From: JARRNE01 sp963824085
Lineage (GTDB): Bacteria; Pseudomonadota; Gammaproteobacteria; Chromatiales; Chromatiaceae
NCBI GenBank assembly: GCA_963824085.1
Contig: CAWGNT010000015.1
Coordinates: forward strand, 310,001 to 374,000
DNA length: 64,000 nucleotides
Reading direction: 5' to 3'
Shown here: positions 1-7,789 of the stretch, in pieces
Numbering within the stretch: the first letter of the stretch is position 1
How the letters are laid out: each line of letters starts with the position of its first letter
Made by a program: the position numbers and the translations under genes
Notes under the pieces: generated by a model
Told to the model about the DNA's origin: nothing
What the model saw: the letters and a program-made list of their open reading frames with translations, nothing else
The model's database searches: none

Positions 1-1254
1 GTCGTCCTGGCCCTGCCCGCGCTCAAGCAGGTCGAGCAGGAGTACCGGGTCGAGCATACCCACCACCGTTGGCGCGTTGAGCAGAGTGGTGATCTGCTCG
101 GCGATGACCGCGAGGTCGGAGACGCCTCACGCCAGCAGGGGCTCGAGCACCTGCCGCTCCAGGGTCCGCAGAGCCGTCACGTGTTGCGCGCGGAAGGCCG
201 ATGCCTGCAAGGCGAGGAAGCGGTTGTTGACGGACATGGTCTCCCGGTGCAGCTGGGTGCGTGCTGGTGGCGGCAGTCGTCGATGGTGTCGCGAAGGTTG
301 ACCAGGTCGCGGCGGAGATCAGGGCCCAGGCCGTCGAGGTCGTGTGCGCCGATGCCTTGTAGGATTGCGTGCTCCTCGGCTTGGCGTCGATAACGTGCTC
401 GATCGCCTCGGCGATGCGCGGCAGGGTCTCGCGACTCCAGTGCACGGCCCCGCCGGCGCGGTGTGCCCGCAGAAGGTGCTTGCGCAGGGTCTCGCGCAGC
501 TCCAGGGTCCGTGTCCGGGCGCGCCGAGCCAGCCGCAGACACCGCTTGAGCGTCCCCGCTCGAGGCAGGCGGGCAATCAGGATCTCCTCCGCCTGTTGGG
601 CGAGTGCCGGGTCCACATCCAGCATGGCGAGATAGGCGGTCAGGCCCTCGGGCGTGAGCAGGTAGCGCAGCACCCCGTCGGGTTCGTCGGTCAGACGCAA
701 CAGGCGAAACCGCAGGCGCCGGGCGGTACCTCCGGCGGCGTCGAAGTACGCCGGCTTCACCCGGCGACTGGCGCTCGGCGAGCATCGGTCAGGGCATCGA
801 GCACCTGCTCGGCGGCGCGCTCGCGCTGGGGCGCGTCGAGTGCGCGCCTGCGTACCAGAGCCGAACGGTCCAAGGTCGCCTCCATCCGTGCGATCTCCCC
901 GGCCAGGTGGGCGCGGATCTCCGCGCGCCGCGCCCCCAAGTCCATCACCATGCGCTCGGAGACGAAATCGAATAGGGACAGCGACAGATACAGGGTGTCT
1001 ATCCCTTCGAGCAGGCCCTCTCCCTCGGCGCCGAACCTGGCTTTACTCCCCTCCAGCTGAAATAGGGGCGAGAGCAGGAGCAGGTTGCGCAGCTGGCGCC
1101 CCACCGCCTCGTCCCGAAGTGCCTCTCCACCCGCGTCCGAGAATCGGTGACCGCCGCTGGCGGCTTCTGGCACTTCGGCCTGCGCCTGCGGCGCGTGAGT
1201 GAGGTCGGCCAGCAGGTCGTCCATGGCTCGGTGAATGGCGCTGGATGTGGGCAA
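1..1254 (-). pseudogene. Degraded kleisin-like gene, possible second Wadjet JetA relative
   Basis: The reading runs from an ATG at 1254 towards the left edge but jumps frame at about 757-785, again near 370 and near 270, and meets an in-frame TGA at 127-129, so it cannot make one protein. Joined, the pieces give a helical, Arg/Leu-rich protein. It has an early segment around LSLFDFVSERMV, then YFDAAGG, then RYLLTPEGLTAYL, then a long helix with LVNLRDTIDD, and MSVNNRFLALQ near the left edge. The order of a winged-helix-like YLLTPEG stretch followed by long helices recalls the DUF5716-type JetA kleisin of Wadjet systems. This is a recollection of family shape, not a database match. The gene continues beyond the window. 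Function is uncertain; decay is clear. Confidence 0.4.
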
Positions 1255-1441
1255 TGTCAGGGCGAGCCTCCAGGTCTCCTTGAAAAACCCGGTGCAAAAA
1301 CCCGGAACGGACCACGGTTCCGTAGTACAGGAGCCCCCGCCCGGTTAGCGGCTTTCGGCGTCTCCCAGGACTCCCGGCTCGCGCTCGTCAAGATGTTCGA
1401 TGGTGCGCTAGCTCGTGACACTTTCTCAGAGATCTCACTCT

Positions 1442-2391
1442 TCATCGCACACGCAAATGCTCCAGCCGGTACTGCAGCGCATCTTCCCGCGGCCGGTACC
1501 TTGCGTTCTGGGGCAACAGGATGTCCGTGCCGTCGAGGTCGAGAAGCGCGGCGTTGTCCCGAAGTCTGGGGTCGAGCACCTTCGAGACGTGCCAGCGCAA
1601 ATCGGGACCCGGCGCGATCAGGTTTCTGTCCAAGGCCCAGTGGTAGGAGGGGGCAAGCGCGATTCCGTTGCGGGGGTCGTCGTCGGCCGAAGCGGCAAAA
1701 GGGATCAGATGCGCTGCCTCCGCCATAACTTGGCCGTCCGGAAGAATGATCCGCCATCCAGAGGCCGCACACCGGTAGTCATATGCTTCGAGTACCGTGC
1801 GTCGGAACGCAGTCGAGCGGACCTTCTCGACGTCGGGCTCTGCCGGCTCCCTAACGTCCCTTCCTTCAGTCAGGCCCCGCAGCCGCCGCTCGTATCGACC
1901 CAGAGCCCCCTCCCTCTCCAGCAGGGCCACGAGCTGTTCTCGCTCCGCGGGGAACCAGAATCCAACCAAGTCGTTCCTGAGGACTTCTCTGGCGACGGGA
2001 TCCAGCAGCAACGCGTGAAGCTGTTCGTCCAGGAAGGCGTATGCGACGTTCTGCTCGATGTCGCCCAAAGGACCGGGCGGTCTTCATGGCCGCGAGCACG
2101 TCCTCGCGTCTCCGGCAGGGCACGAAGGTGCCAGAATCCTTCGGCCCTGAGGTGGAAGAATGGAAAGTAGGGGTTCGGATGATCGCGCTCGCTTCGGACC
2201 AGATCGAAGAGTGCGCGATAGCGCTCCAGGAGGGGCGGAGCGAAGAGGATCCGGTTCTCGCTCAATGCGCCGGCCTCCGCCAGCTCGATGACAGCGAGCA
2301 GCATGCAGGGCTTGTGTGGGCTGAAGGAATCCGCCTTGCGGTTGACCCGAAGGTGCTGGAATCGGCGGAGGTAGGAATCGAGACTGGTCAC
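1442..2391 (-). pseudogene. Broken copy of SBD-HNH restriction endonuclease
   Basis: This is the decayed twin of the intact gene at 4978-5925. The same protein is readable but needs two frame corrections, each a single extra base relative to the intact copy: one near 2066-2076 (just before DIEQN) and one near 2109-2114 (after the GFWHLRALP stretch). The N-terminal phosphorothioate-sensing-type domain and the C-terminal HNH domain are therefore in separate frames. The HNH part alone could start at an internal ATG near 2068, giving about 208 residues. Whether that is made is unknown. Confidence 0.8.
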
Positions 2392-2722
2392 GCAAAGAAT
2401 GCTGGCGCTATCAGAACTCTTCGACATGACGTTGGAGGCCCAATGGGGCGAGCAGTGCCCCCTCCCAGCGGAACGTTGCGGAGCATGGGGATCTGTCCAC
2501 CGCGAACGAACCATGACGGCGCATTGGTACACCAAGGTGCCAGGCTCGTCCACCCTCCCGATGCCCGTGGGCCGTTCGGAGCGGAGTGTTTTCGGCGCCT
2601 CTTGTGTGCTTCGAACTCCTAGCGAAAAAGCAAGAACACCTGCACCGCTCTTGCCTCAGCACCGAAATGTAGCGCAATAGGTGCTTGCCGTATTGCGCCG
2701 TATGTCGCGGTTGGTCACATTC

Positions 2723-2748
2723 GGTGCAATACGCTCCACTATTGCACC
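2723..2748. repeat. Palindromic intergenic repeat (REP-like), copy a
   Basis: A perfect 8-bp stem, GGTGCAAT and ATTGCACC, encloses a loop of about 10 bases (ACGCTCCACT). It is followed by CTACG. The same design occurs at 6257-6282, 23069-23094 and 23337-23362. Confidence 0.75.
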
Positions 2749-2943
2749 CTACGCCGGAGCAGGTGTTTCAGTTGTTCGTGAATCGGTCCTTGCGACGCGG
2801 GTGCAGCCGAAAGAGCCGGAGAGGGTTGGCCCGGGAATCGCCAGACCGACCGCCGTGGCCTGACATGCTCCCCTGACGCAGCGACGCCGGCCTTCTCAGA
2901 ACCGGCCCGCTTCCACCGCAAGCCGACCCGCGAAAAGCGCGGG

Positions 2944-3273
2944 TCACACGTGATGTGTGTATTTCAGGGGATAGCGGTCCGGGTGCTCGATGGTGGCGAT
3001 CCCAAGATCCACGTCGAGATCAGGCCAGTAGAAATGTCCTGGACTTGGCTCCTCCACCCGGCATATCGCCGCTATCGGAGCTGACTCGAACCAGGGGAAC
3101 GCGGCAAACGGGAGAAACCGTTCGCGCCCGCCGGCAAGAAGCCAGATCCCCGTTGCAGATACCTTGGTGACTGCAACACCTGTCTTGTTCTCGGAGTTTT
3201 GCACAGCGAAGGACCAGGGAGCACAGACTGGGACCACGAAGCGTAAACCGGACTCGGCGGGCCGTGCAGTCAC
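2944..3273 (-). CDS. DUF2442 domain protein
   Basis: The 109-residue product carries the DUF2442 core: VSATGIWLLAGG, then RFLPFAAFPWFESA, then the PSPGHFYWPDLDVDL and HPDRYPL end. DUF2442 proteins are small, often found beside toxin-antitoxin-like genes, and have no settled function. The start overlaps the stop of the upstream DUF4926 gene by four bases, which favours this start and suggests coupled translation. However, the first 30 or so residues are extra for the family and a shorter form is possible. The last 25 codons lie inside the duplicated block, so a 3' fragment of this gene recurs at 6485-6564. Confidence 0.75.
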   Translation of the reverse strand: MTARPAESGLRFVVPVCAPWSFAVQNSENKTGVAVTKVSATGIWLLAGGRERFLPFAAFPWFESAPIAAICRVEEPSPGHFYWPDLDVDLGIATIEHPDRYPLKYTHHV

Positions 3274-3494
3274 GCGACCTGTCGTACGTGGGCAATCTCA
3301 CCCGGGTCCACCGGGCGAATCTGTTCGGACGACAGGGTCAGAACGGCCAGCGTTTGCCCGCCCAACGTCATGAACTCGACCTCGTAGGCTGCACCTTTTG
3401 CGTGAACCATTACAACCGTGCCGATGTCGCCTACTCGAAGCCCGGCCGCGTCGATATCCTGTGTCAACACGACGTTGCAATGCTCTTCGATCAT
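3270..3494 (-). CDS. DUF4926 domain protein
   Basis: This is a 74-residue protein with the family pattern: a start around NVVLTQDID, then GLRVGDIGTVVMVH, AYEVEFMTLGGQTLAVLTL and EQIRPV. Its beta-rich, SH3-like layout is inferred. It sits in the middle of three genes joined by four-base overlaps at both ends (DUF6883 upstream, DUF2442 downstream), so the three are probably one transcript. DUF4926 and DUF6883 are often paired, and I infer a toxin-antitoxin-like or defence-related module, though this is not established. Two further copies exist in the window, at 12119-12346 (intact) and 21488-21694 (fused relic). Confidence 0.8.
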   Translation of the reverse strand: MIEEHCNVVLTQDIDAAGLRVGDIGTVVMVHAKGAAYEVEFMTLGGQTLAVLTLSSEQIRPVDPGEIAHVRQVA

Positions 3495-3841
3495 GGATTA
3501 CCTCCGGCGGGATAGGCAGTCACCAAACGCGGTCGCCTGTCGCCCACGCTCACAAACCAGACACTTCGGATTCTCCTGCTGCGGCCGTCCGGGCAGATCA
3601 AGGGCCCCTCGATAATGAATTTTTCGCCAAACTCGCTGGTCTCCGAACCTAGCGCATCCCCCCGAGATGCGTGCTCCTTCAGCGCATCAGCCAAGATCCA
3701 CCACTGGCCGCCGTTGAAACCTGCGCCTCCGAAGAAGCGAGCCTTGCTGCTACCAGAGGAATGATCTGGGGCGAGGAGATACTCCACAACCTTCTTCCTC
3801 TCCACCACAGCCGATGCGGCATTCGGCAGGTTCATGGGCAC
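3491..3841 (-). CDS. DUF6883 domain protein
   Basis: This 116-residue protein matches the DUF6883 pattern: LPNAASAVVERKKVVEYLL, then HSSGSSKARFF, WWILADAL, and a C-terminal GPLICPDGR and SVWFVSVG. It is first in the overlapping trio DUF6883-DUF4926-DUF2442 on the minus strand. Biochemical activity is unknown. The conserved Arg/Lys-rich SKARFF and charged PDGR turns would suit nucleic-acid contact, but that is a guess. A 3' fragment of a paralogue lies at about 21695-21745. Confidence 0.75.
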   Translation of the reverse strand: MPMNLPNAASAVVERKKVVEYLLAPDHSSGSSKARFFGGAGFNGGQWWILADALKEHASRGDALGSETSEFGEKFIIEGPLICPDGRSRRIRSVWFVSVGDRRPRLVTAYPAGGNP

Positions 3842-4051
3842 GATTATCCCGCGTTTCCCTGCGTGGAACAGAAGGCATTGGGGTCTTTTGCTCCAATGTC
3901 GGCGCTGGCAACCAGGACTTCGCCGTAGACAACGATCGGGCGGCCCGTAGGCGCGCCGCTCACGCCGACATCGATCAGGTGCTTGAGCGCGTGGTCGAGT
4001 GGCTGGCGGCCGAAGAGCAGACAGGAGGTTTCGGAAGGAAACCAGCTGGAT

Positions 4052-4382
4052 CTACTGCTCTACTCCGGATACCGTGGTCTGTCCCTGAGGCATCCCGATC
4101 CGCTCGACCGCATCCAAGTAGCCTTCGCCTTCGGCGAGGAATCCTCCGGAGACACGCGCAAGGAGCCGTCTTACCGCATCCAAGGCGACCTCCATTGGTG
4201 TGGGATCCCTGAAGATCCGAGGGTTGGACACCACCGCAAGAAACTCGTGGGCACAAGGCCAAGGAACACAGACTGATTCCGACGCCGCCACCGCCTCGCT
4301 CAGCACTTGGCGAGCACGTTCATGGAAGGACATCTTCGGACGATGCGCATAGAACGAGCAGGTTCGTGTCGATCGCAATCAC
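4052..4382 (-). pseudogene. VapC-type PIN toxin, frameshifted and 3'-truncated
   Basis: A GTG at 4382 opens the typical PIN start IAIDTNLLV with its first catalytic Asp. One extra base then shifts the frame before YAHRPKMSFHERA, and the rest is readable as PWPCAHEFLAVV and LDAVRRLL. The protein ends after GMPQGQ without the usual C-terminal acidic residues (the DA.IAA and TADRDF motifs), so it is cut short. The start overlaps the end of the preceding vapB remnant. The truncation lies by a short sequence, GTGGTCTGTCCCTGAG, that equals the outer end of the IS4 element at 20085. Confidence 0.7.
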
Positions 4383-4629
4383 GCGCGGTGCTCGCGGTAG
4401 ATTTCGTCCCGAATGCGGCTCCACGACGCACCCCGGAGCTCGTCAGTCAGCCCGGCCCGCTGCCGCCGTAGCTGGGAAAGTCGAGCTGGCGGCGCCCTGT
4501 CTGCCGCCGGGCCTCGAGGCTGCGCTTCAGACCTTCTTCAACCAGCGCACGGAGCGTGGCACCCTCCTGCTGGGCTATGCGCCGGGCCTGCTTAACCAGC
4601 TCGTCGGGAAGCTCTATAGTGGTCTTCAT
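4379..4629 (-). pseudogene. VapB-type antitoxin, frameshifted
   Basis: The ATG at 4629 begins MKTTIELPDELVKQARR, a ribbon-helix-helix strand and helix typical of VapB, followed by RALVEEGLKRSLEAR. The frame is lost at GGSGPG by a small insertion (about 5 bp) near 4450. In the corrected frame the usual VapB tail LTDELRGASWSRI and IYREHRA continues to a stop that overlaps the vapC start. Translation as it stands gives a 60-residue protein still holding the DNA-binding part. A similar relic is at 13600-13845. Confidence 0.75.
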
Positions 4630-4639
4630 ACGGGTCGCC

Positions 4640-4690
4640 CGTGTCATAGATATGCTTGTACCATATTGCCGGCCCTCCTGAGAGGCAAGG
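4640..4690. promoter_or_regulatory. Inverted repeat upstream of vapB, candidate operator
   Basis: TTGCC at 4666-4670 pairs with GGCAA at 4684-4688 just upstream of the vapB start. The same arrangement, with longer arms TTGCCT and AGGCAA, lies before the other vapB relic at 13882-13904. Conservation beside two diverged antitoxin genes suggests an autoregulatory site. This is inference. Confidence 0.35.
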
Positions 4691-4693
4691 CGG

Positions 4694-4760
4694 TCTCGAT
4701 ACGCGCGCTTTCGGGCCGTGGTTTCTGGCGAGCGTACCAAATGTTGTGGTCCATCTGCTG
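4694..4760 (-). pseudogene. HigA antitoxin 3' remnant
   Basis: The short reading QQMDHNIWYARQKPRPE parallels the C-terminal end of HigA-type addiction-module antitoxins. The longer relic at 12475-12666 reads AQQLAYDIWHARQKPRPE. The helix-turn-helix part is missing. Confidence 0.5.
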
Positions 4761-4977
4761 TGGGGAAACCGGGGACGGACACCACGGTTCCCTAATACGG
4801 GAGCCCCTCGCCCCGTTAGCGCCTTTCGGCGTCTCCCAGGACTCCCGGCTCGCTCTCGTCAAGATGGTCGATGGTGCGCCATCTCTTGAGACTTTCTCGG
4901 AGATCTCACTCTTCATCGCGTCCGCGAGAAACTGTGGATGCTGATCTCCCTCGAAAAAGCCGACCCTTTGCCCGCGC

Positions 4978-5925
4978 TTAGCGGTCACGCAAATGCTCCA
5001 GCCGGTACTGCAGCGCATCTTCCCGCGGCCGGTACCTTGCGTTCTGGGGCAACAGGATGTCCGTGCCGTCGAGGTCGAGAAGGGCGGCGTTGTCCCTGAG
5101 TCTGGGGTCGAGCACCTTCGAAACGTGCCAGCGCAGATCGGGACCCGGCGCGATCAGGTTTCTGTCCAAGGCCCAGTGGTACGAGGGCGCAAGCGCGATT
5201 CCGTTGCGGGGATCGTCGTCGGCCGAAGCGGCAAAAGGGATGAGATGGGCGGCCTCGGCCATGACCTGCCCGTCCGGAAGGATGATCCGCCATCCGGAGG
5301 CCGCACACCGGTAGTCATATGCTTCGAGTACCGTGCGTCGGAACGCAGTCGAGCGGACCTTCTCGACGTCGGGCTCTGCCGGCTCCCTAACGTCTCTTCC
5401 TTCAGTCAGGCCCCGCAGCCGCCGCTCGTATCGACCCAGAGCCCCCTCCCTCTCCAGCAGGGCCAAGAGCTGCTCTCGCTCCGCGGGGAACCAGAATGCA
5501 ACCAAGTCGTTCCTGAGCACTTCTCTGGCGACGGGATCCAGCAGCAACGCGTGAAGCTGTTCGTCCAGGAACGCGTATGCGATGTTCTGCTCAATGTCGG
5601 CCACAGACCGGGCGGTCTTCATGGCCGCGAGCACGTCCTCCCGTCCCGGCAGCGCACGAAGGTGCCAGAATCCTTCGGCCCTGAGGTGGAAAAATGGAAA
5701 GTAGGGGTTCGGATGATCGCGCTCGCTTCGGACCAGATCGAACAGCGCGCGATAGCGCTCCAGGAGGGGCGGAGCGAAGCGAATCCGGTTCTCGCTCAAC
5801 GCGCCCGCCTCCGCCAGCTCGATGACGGCGAGCAGCATGCAGGGTTTGTGTGGGCTGAAGGAATCTGCCCGGCGGTTGACCCGAAGGCGCTGGAAGCGGC
5901 GGAGGTAGGAATCGAGACTGGTCAC
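4978..5925 (-). CDS. HNH endonuclease with phosphorothioate-sensing-type domain
   Basis: About 315 residues from a GTG at 5925 (LDSYLRRFQRLRV); an ATG at 5961 would add 12 residues. The N-terminal half has the layout of the sulfur-binding domain of phosphorothioation-dependent restriction enzymes: HKPCMLLAVIELAEAG, a basic loop, and YFPFFHLRAEGFWHL. The C-terminal part is an HNH_2 nuclease: C in YRCAASG, AAHLIPFA, DDPRNGIAL and YHWALD. Such type IV enzymes cut DNA bearing foreign backbone sulfur or other modification. No dnd or ssp modification genes are in the window, which fits a stand-alone defence gene aimed at incoming modified DNA. A frameshifted duplicate lies at 1442-2391. The family call is fairly firm; the substrate is inferred. 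Confidence 0.8.
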   Translation of the reverse strand: MTSLDSYLRRFQRLRVNRRADSFSPHKPCMLLAVIELAEAGALSENRIRFAPPLLERYRALFDLVRSERDHPNPYFPFFHLRAEGFWHLRALPGREDVLAAMKTARSVADIEQNIAYAFLDEQLHALLLDPVAREVLRNDLVAFWFPAEREQLLALLEREGALGRYERRLRGLTEGRDVREPAEPDVEKVRSTAFRRTVLEAYDYRCAASGWRIILPDGQVMAEAAHLIPFAASADDDPRNGIALAPSYHWALDRNLIAPGPDLRWHVSKVLDPRLRDNAALLDLDGTDILLPQNARYRPREDALQYRLEHLRDR

Positions 5926-6256
5926 GCAAAGAAAGCTGGCGCTATCAGAACTCCTCGACATGACGTTGGAGGCCCAATGGAGCGAGCAGATGCTCCCCTC
6001 CCAGCGGAACGTTGCGTCGCGCAGAACTCCGTCCGCCGCGAACGAACCATGACGGGGCATTGGTACACCAAGGGCCAGGCCCGTCCACCCTCCCGATGCC
6101 CGTGGGCCGTTCGGAGCGGAGGGTTTGCGCCGCTTTGTTGTGCTTCGAACTCCTGGCGAAAAACCAAAGACAGCTGCACCGTTTTTGCCTCAGCGCCGAA
6201 ATGTAGCGCAGTAGGTGCTTGCCGTATTGCGCCGCATGTCGCGGTTGGTCACATTC

Positions 6257-6282
6257 GGTGCAATACGCTCCGCTATTGCACC
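6257..6282. repeat. Palindromic intergenic repeat (REP-like), copy b
   Basis: Same stem as copy a (GGTGCAAT / ATTGCACC) inside the duplicated block, with one base changed in the loop. Confidence 0.75.
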
Positions 6283-6484
6283 CTACGCCGGAGCAAGTGT
6301 TTCAGTTGTTCGTGAATCGTTCCTTGCGACGTGGGTGCGGGTGCAGCCGAAAGAGCCGCAGAGCGTTGGCCCGGGAATCGCCAGACCGACCGCCGTGACC
6401 TGACGTGCTCCCCTGACGCAGCGACGCCGGCCTTCTCAGAACCGGCCCGCTTCCGCCGCAAGCCGACCCCGCGAACAGCGCGGG

Positions 6485-6564
6485 TCACACGTGATGTGTG
6501 TATTTCAGGGGGTAGCGGTCCGGGTGCTCGATGGTTTCGATCCCCAGATCCACGTCGAGATCAA
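6485..6564 (-). pseudogene. DUF2442 3' fragment
   Basis: The last codons of a DUF2442 gene are readable (DVDLGIETIEHPDRY and KYTHHV, stop at 6485-6487). The 5' part is absent because the duplicated block ends here. It marks the right-hand breakpoint. Confidence 0.75.
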
Positions 6565-6720
6565 AGTCCAAGCCGGAGATCCGGCAGCGGCCCGTCCTTT
6601 ACCCTTAGATTTTTAGAATGTTTCTAATGACGAACGGGCGCGGCGCAGGCGCTCCCAGCCGAGTTCGCGGGCGAATTATACTGCGCGGCAGTTGAGGTCT
6701 TATCACTCCCAGAGGGTTCA

Positions 6721-7368
6721 ATGATGTTGCAACTAAACCAGTATTTGCGCGTTTTGTGGTTCGGCGGGCCGTTGATTTATCCCTTGCTGGTGCTGGCCGT
6801 CATCATGGTGGCCATCATGCTCGACAAGGCCTATGTGTACTGGCGCTATGCGCGCGCGGCGCCGGTCATGGCCGTGCTCGCCAACAGCGCGGACGCGGGT
6901 TGGAGCGAGTTGGAGAGGCAGCTCGCGCTGGTCAACCCGCACCACCACGTCGCCCGCTTCATGCGGGTCATCCTGCAGAATCGCAACGAGCCGCTGTGGT
7001 GGGCCGAGTCGCGCGCCGGTGACGAGGCGCTGGAGATCGAAGGTGCCTTGAGCCGCGGCCTGTGGATCCTCGAGACCATCGTGACGGCGGCGCCGCTGCT
7101 TGGCCTGCTCGGTACCATCTACGGCATGATCCAGTCGTTTAACCTGTTCGGCGCGCACGGCCTGGTCGATCCCAAGGGCGTGACCGCGGGCGTCGCCGAG
7201 GCGCTGATCGCCACCGCCTTGGGCCTGCTAATCGCATTGGTTGCGTTGTTTGGATACAACTATTTCTCGAGACTGCAATCGCGGACCCTGGATCGCATGG
7301 AGCGCATCGGCACGCGACTGCTCGACCGGGCCCGCCTGGAGCGGGCAACGGCGGCGGAGGCCGCATGA
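6721..7368 (+). CDS. exbB: ExbB/TolQ/MotA-family proton channel
   Basis: The 215-residue inner-membrane protein has an N-terminal membrane helix (LIYPLLVLAVIMVAIML), a cytoplasmic stretch, and two C-terminal helices: WILETIVTAAPLLGLLGTIYG and then VAEALIATALGLLIALVALF. This is the ExbB pattern of a proton channel subunit that powers TonB. It opens a three-gene operon with exbD (four-base overlap) and tonB. Either of two adjacent ATG codons (6721, 6724) could start it. The upstream 150 bp include an AT-rich stretch near 6610 that could hold a promoter; no clear Fur box was recognised. Confidence 0.9.
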   Translation: MMLQLNQYLRVLWFGGPLIYPLLVLAVIMVAIMLDKAYVYWRYARAAPVMAVLANSADAGWSELERQLALVNPHHHVARFMRVILQNRNEPLWWAESRAGDEALEIEGALSRGLWILETIVTAAPLLGLLGTIYGMIQSFNLFGAHGLVDPKGVTAGVAEALIATALGLLIALVALFGYNYFSRLQSRTLDRMERIGTRLLDRARLERATAAEAA

Positions 7369-7766
7369 AGCTGCCGCGCGAACGTAGCCGCCGGCGCGGG
7401 CGCATCGAGATCATTCCCATGATCGACGTGATGTTCTTCCTGCTTGCGACCTTCATGCTGGCGTCTTTGTCGATGCAGAACCTGCATTCGATGCCGGTGG
7501 ACCTGCCCAAGGGGTCGACGGCATCGGCACCGCCGACCACGCCGCTCACGTTGACGGTGACGCGCAAGGACGAGATCTATCTCAACGAGACGCCGGTGAC
7601 GCTGGACAATCTTGCCGAGACGCTCAAGTCCAGGCTGACGGGGCAGGATCATTCGGTCGTCATCGCCGCCGATCAGTCGTCGCAAAACGGCGTGGTGGTG
7701 CGGGCAATGCTCGAAGCCCGTCATGCCGGCGTCGAGCATTTCCTCTTTGCCATCCAGCCGAAATGA
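7365..7766 (+). CDS. exbD: ExbD/TolR-family protein
   Basis: 133 residues: a short cytoplasmic start, one membrane helix led by the conserved Asp in IPMIDVMFFLLATFMLAS, and a periplasmic domain ending VEHFLFAIQPK. The Asp is the proton-relay residue known for this family. The start overlaps the exbB stop (ATGA). It acts with ExbB to energise TonB. Confidence 0.92.
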   Translation: MKLPRERSRRRGRIEIIPMIDVMFFLLATFMLASLSMQNLHSMPVDLPKGSTASAPPTTPLTLTVTRKDEIYLNETPVTLDNLAETLKSRLTGQDHSVVIAADQSSQNGVVVRAMLEARHAGVEHFLFAIQPK

Positions 7767-7789
7767 TCGCGCCTGTCTGACGCACCGCA

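Larger units (their letters stand above)
1296..3022. repeat. Copy 1 of a 1.7-kb direct duplication
   Basis: This block matches 4764-6564 almost base for base across the HNH gene, its upstream hairpin and the last codons of the DUF2442 gene. The left end begins around the shared text CCACGGTTCC; the right end breaks inside DUF2442. Copy 1 lacks about 60 bp that copy 2 has just downstream of the HNH gene (about 4920-4985). The layout suggests a tandem duplication of a roughly 3.5-kb unit (1296-4763) whose second copy is incomplete. Confidence 0.85.
4764..6564. repeat. Copy 2 of the direct duplication
   Basis: Partner of 1296-3022. It carries the intact HNH gene, the REP-like hairpin and a 3' fragment of DUF2442. 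It has about 60 bp not found in copy 1, just downstream of the HNH gene. Confidence 0.85.

Noticed and set aside
3845..4055. Minus-strand readable stretch (QPLDHALKHLIDVGVSGAPT and IVVYGEVLVASADIG) between vapC and DUF6883
   Set aside because: It looks somewhat protein-like but has no start codon, no recognised family and overlaps the truncated vapC end; too weak to annotate.
6600..6640. Possible Fur box before exbB in the AT-rich stretch
   Set aside because: The match to the Fur consensus is poor; only general AT-richness is seen.
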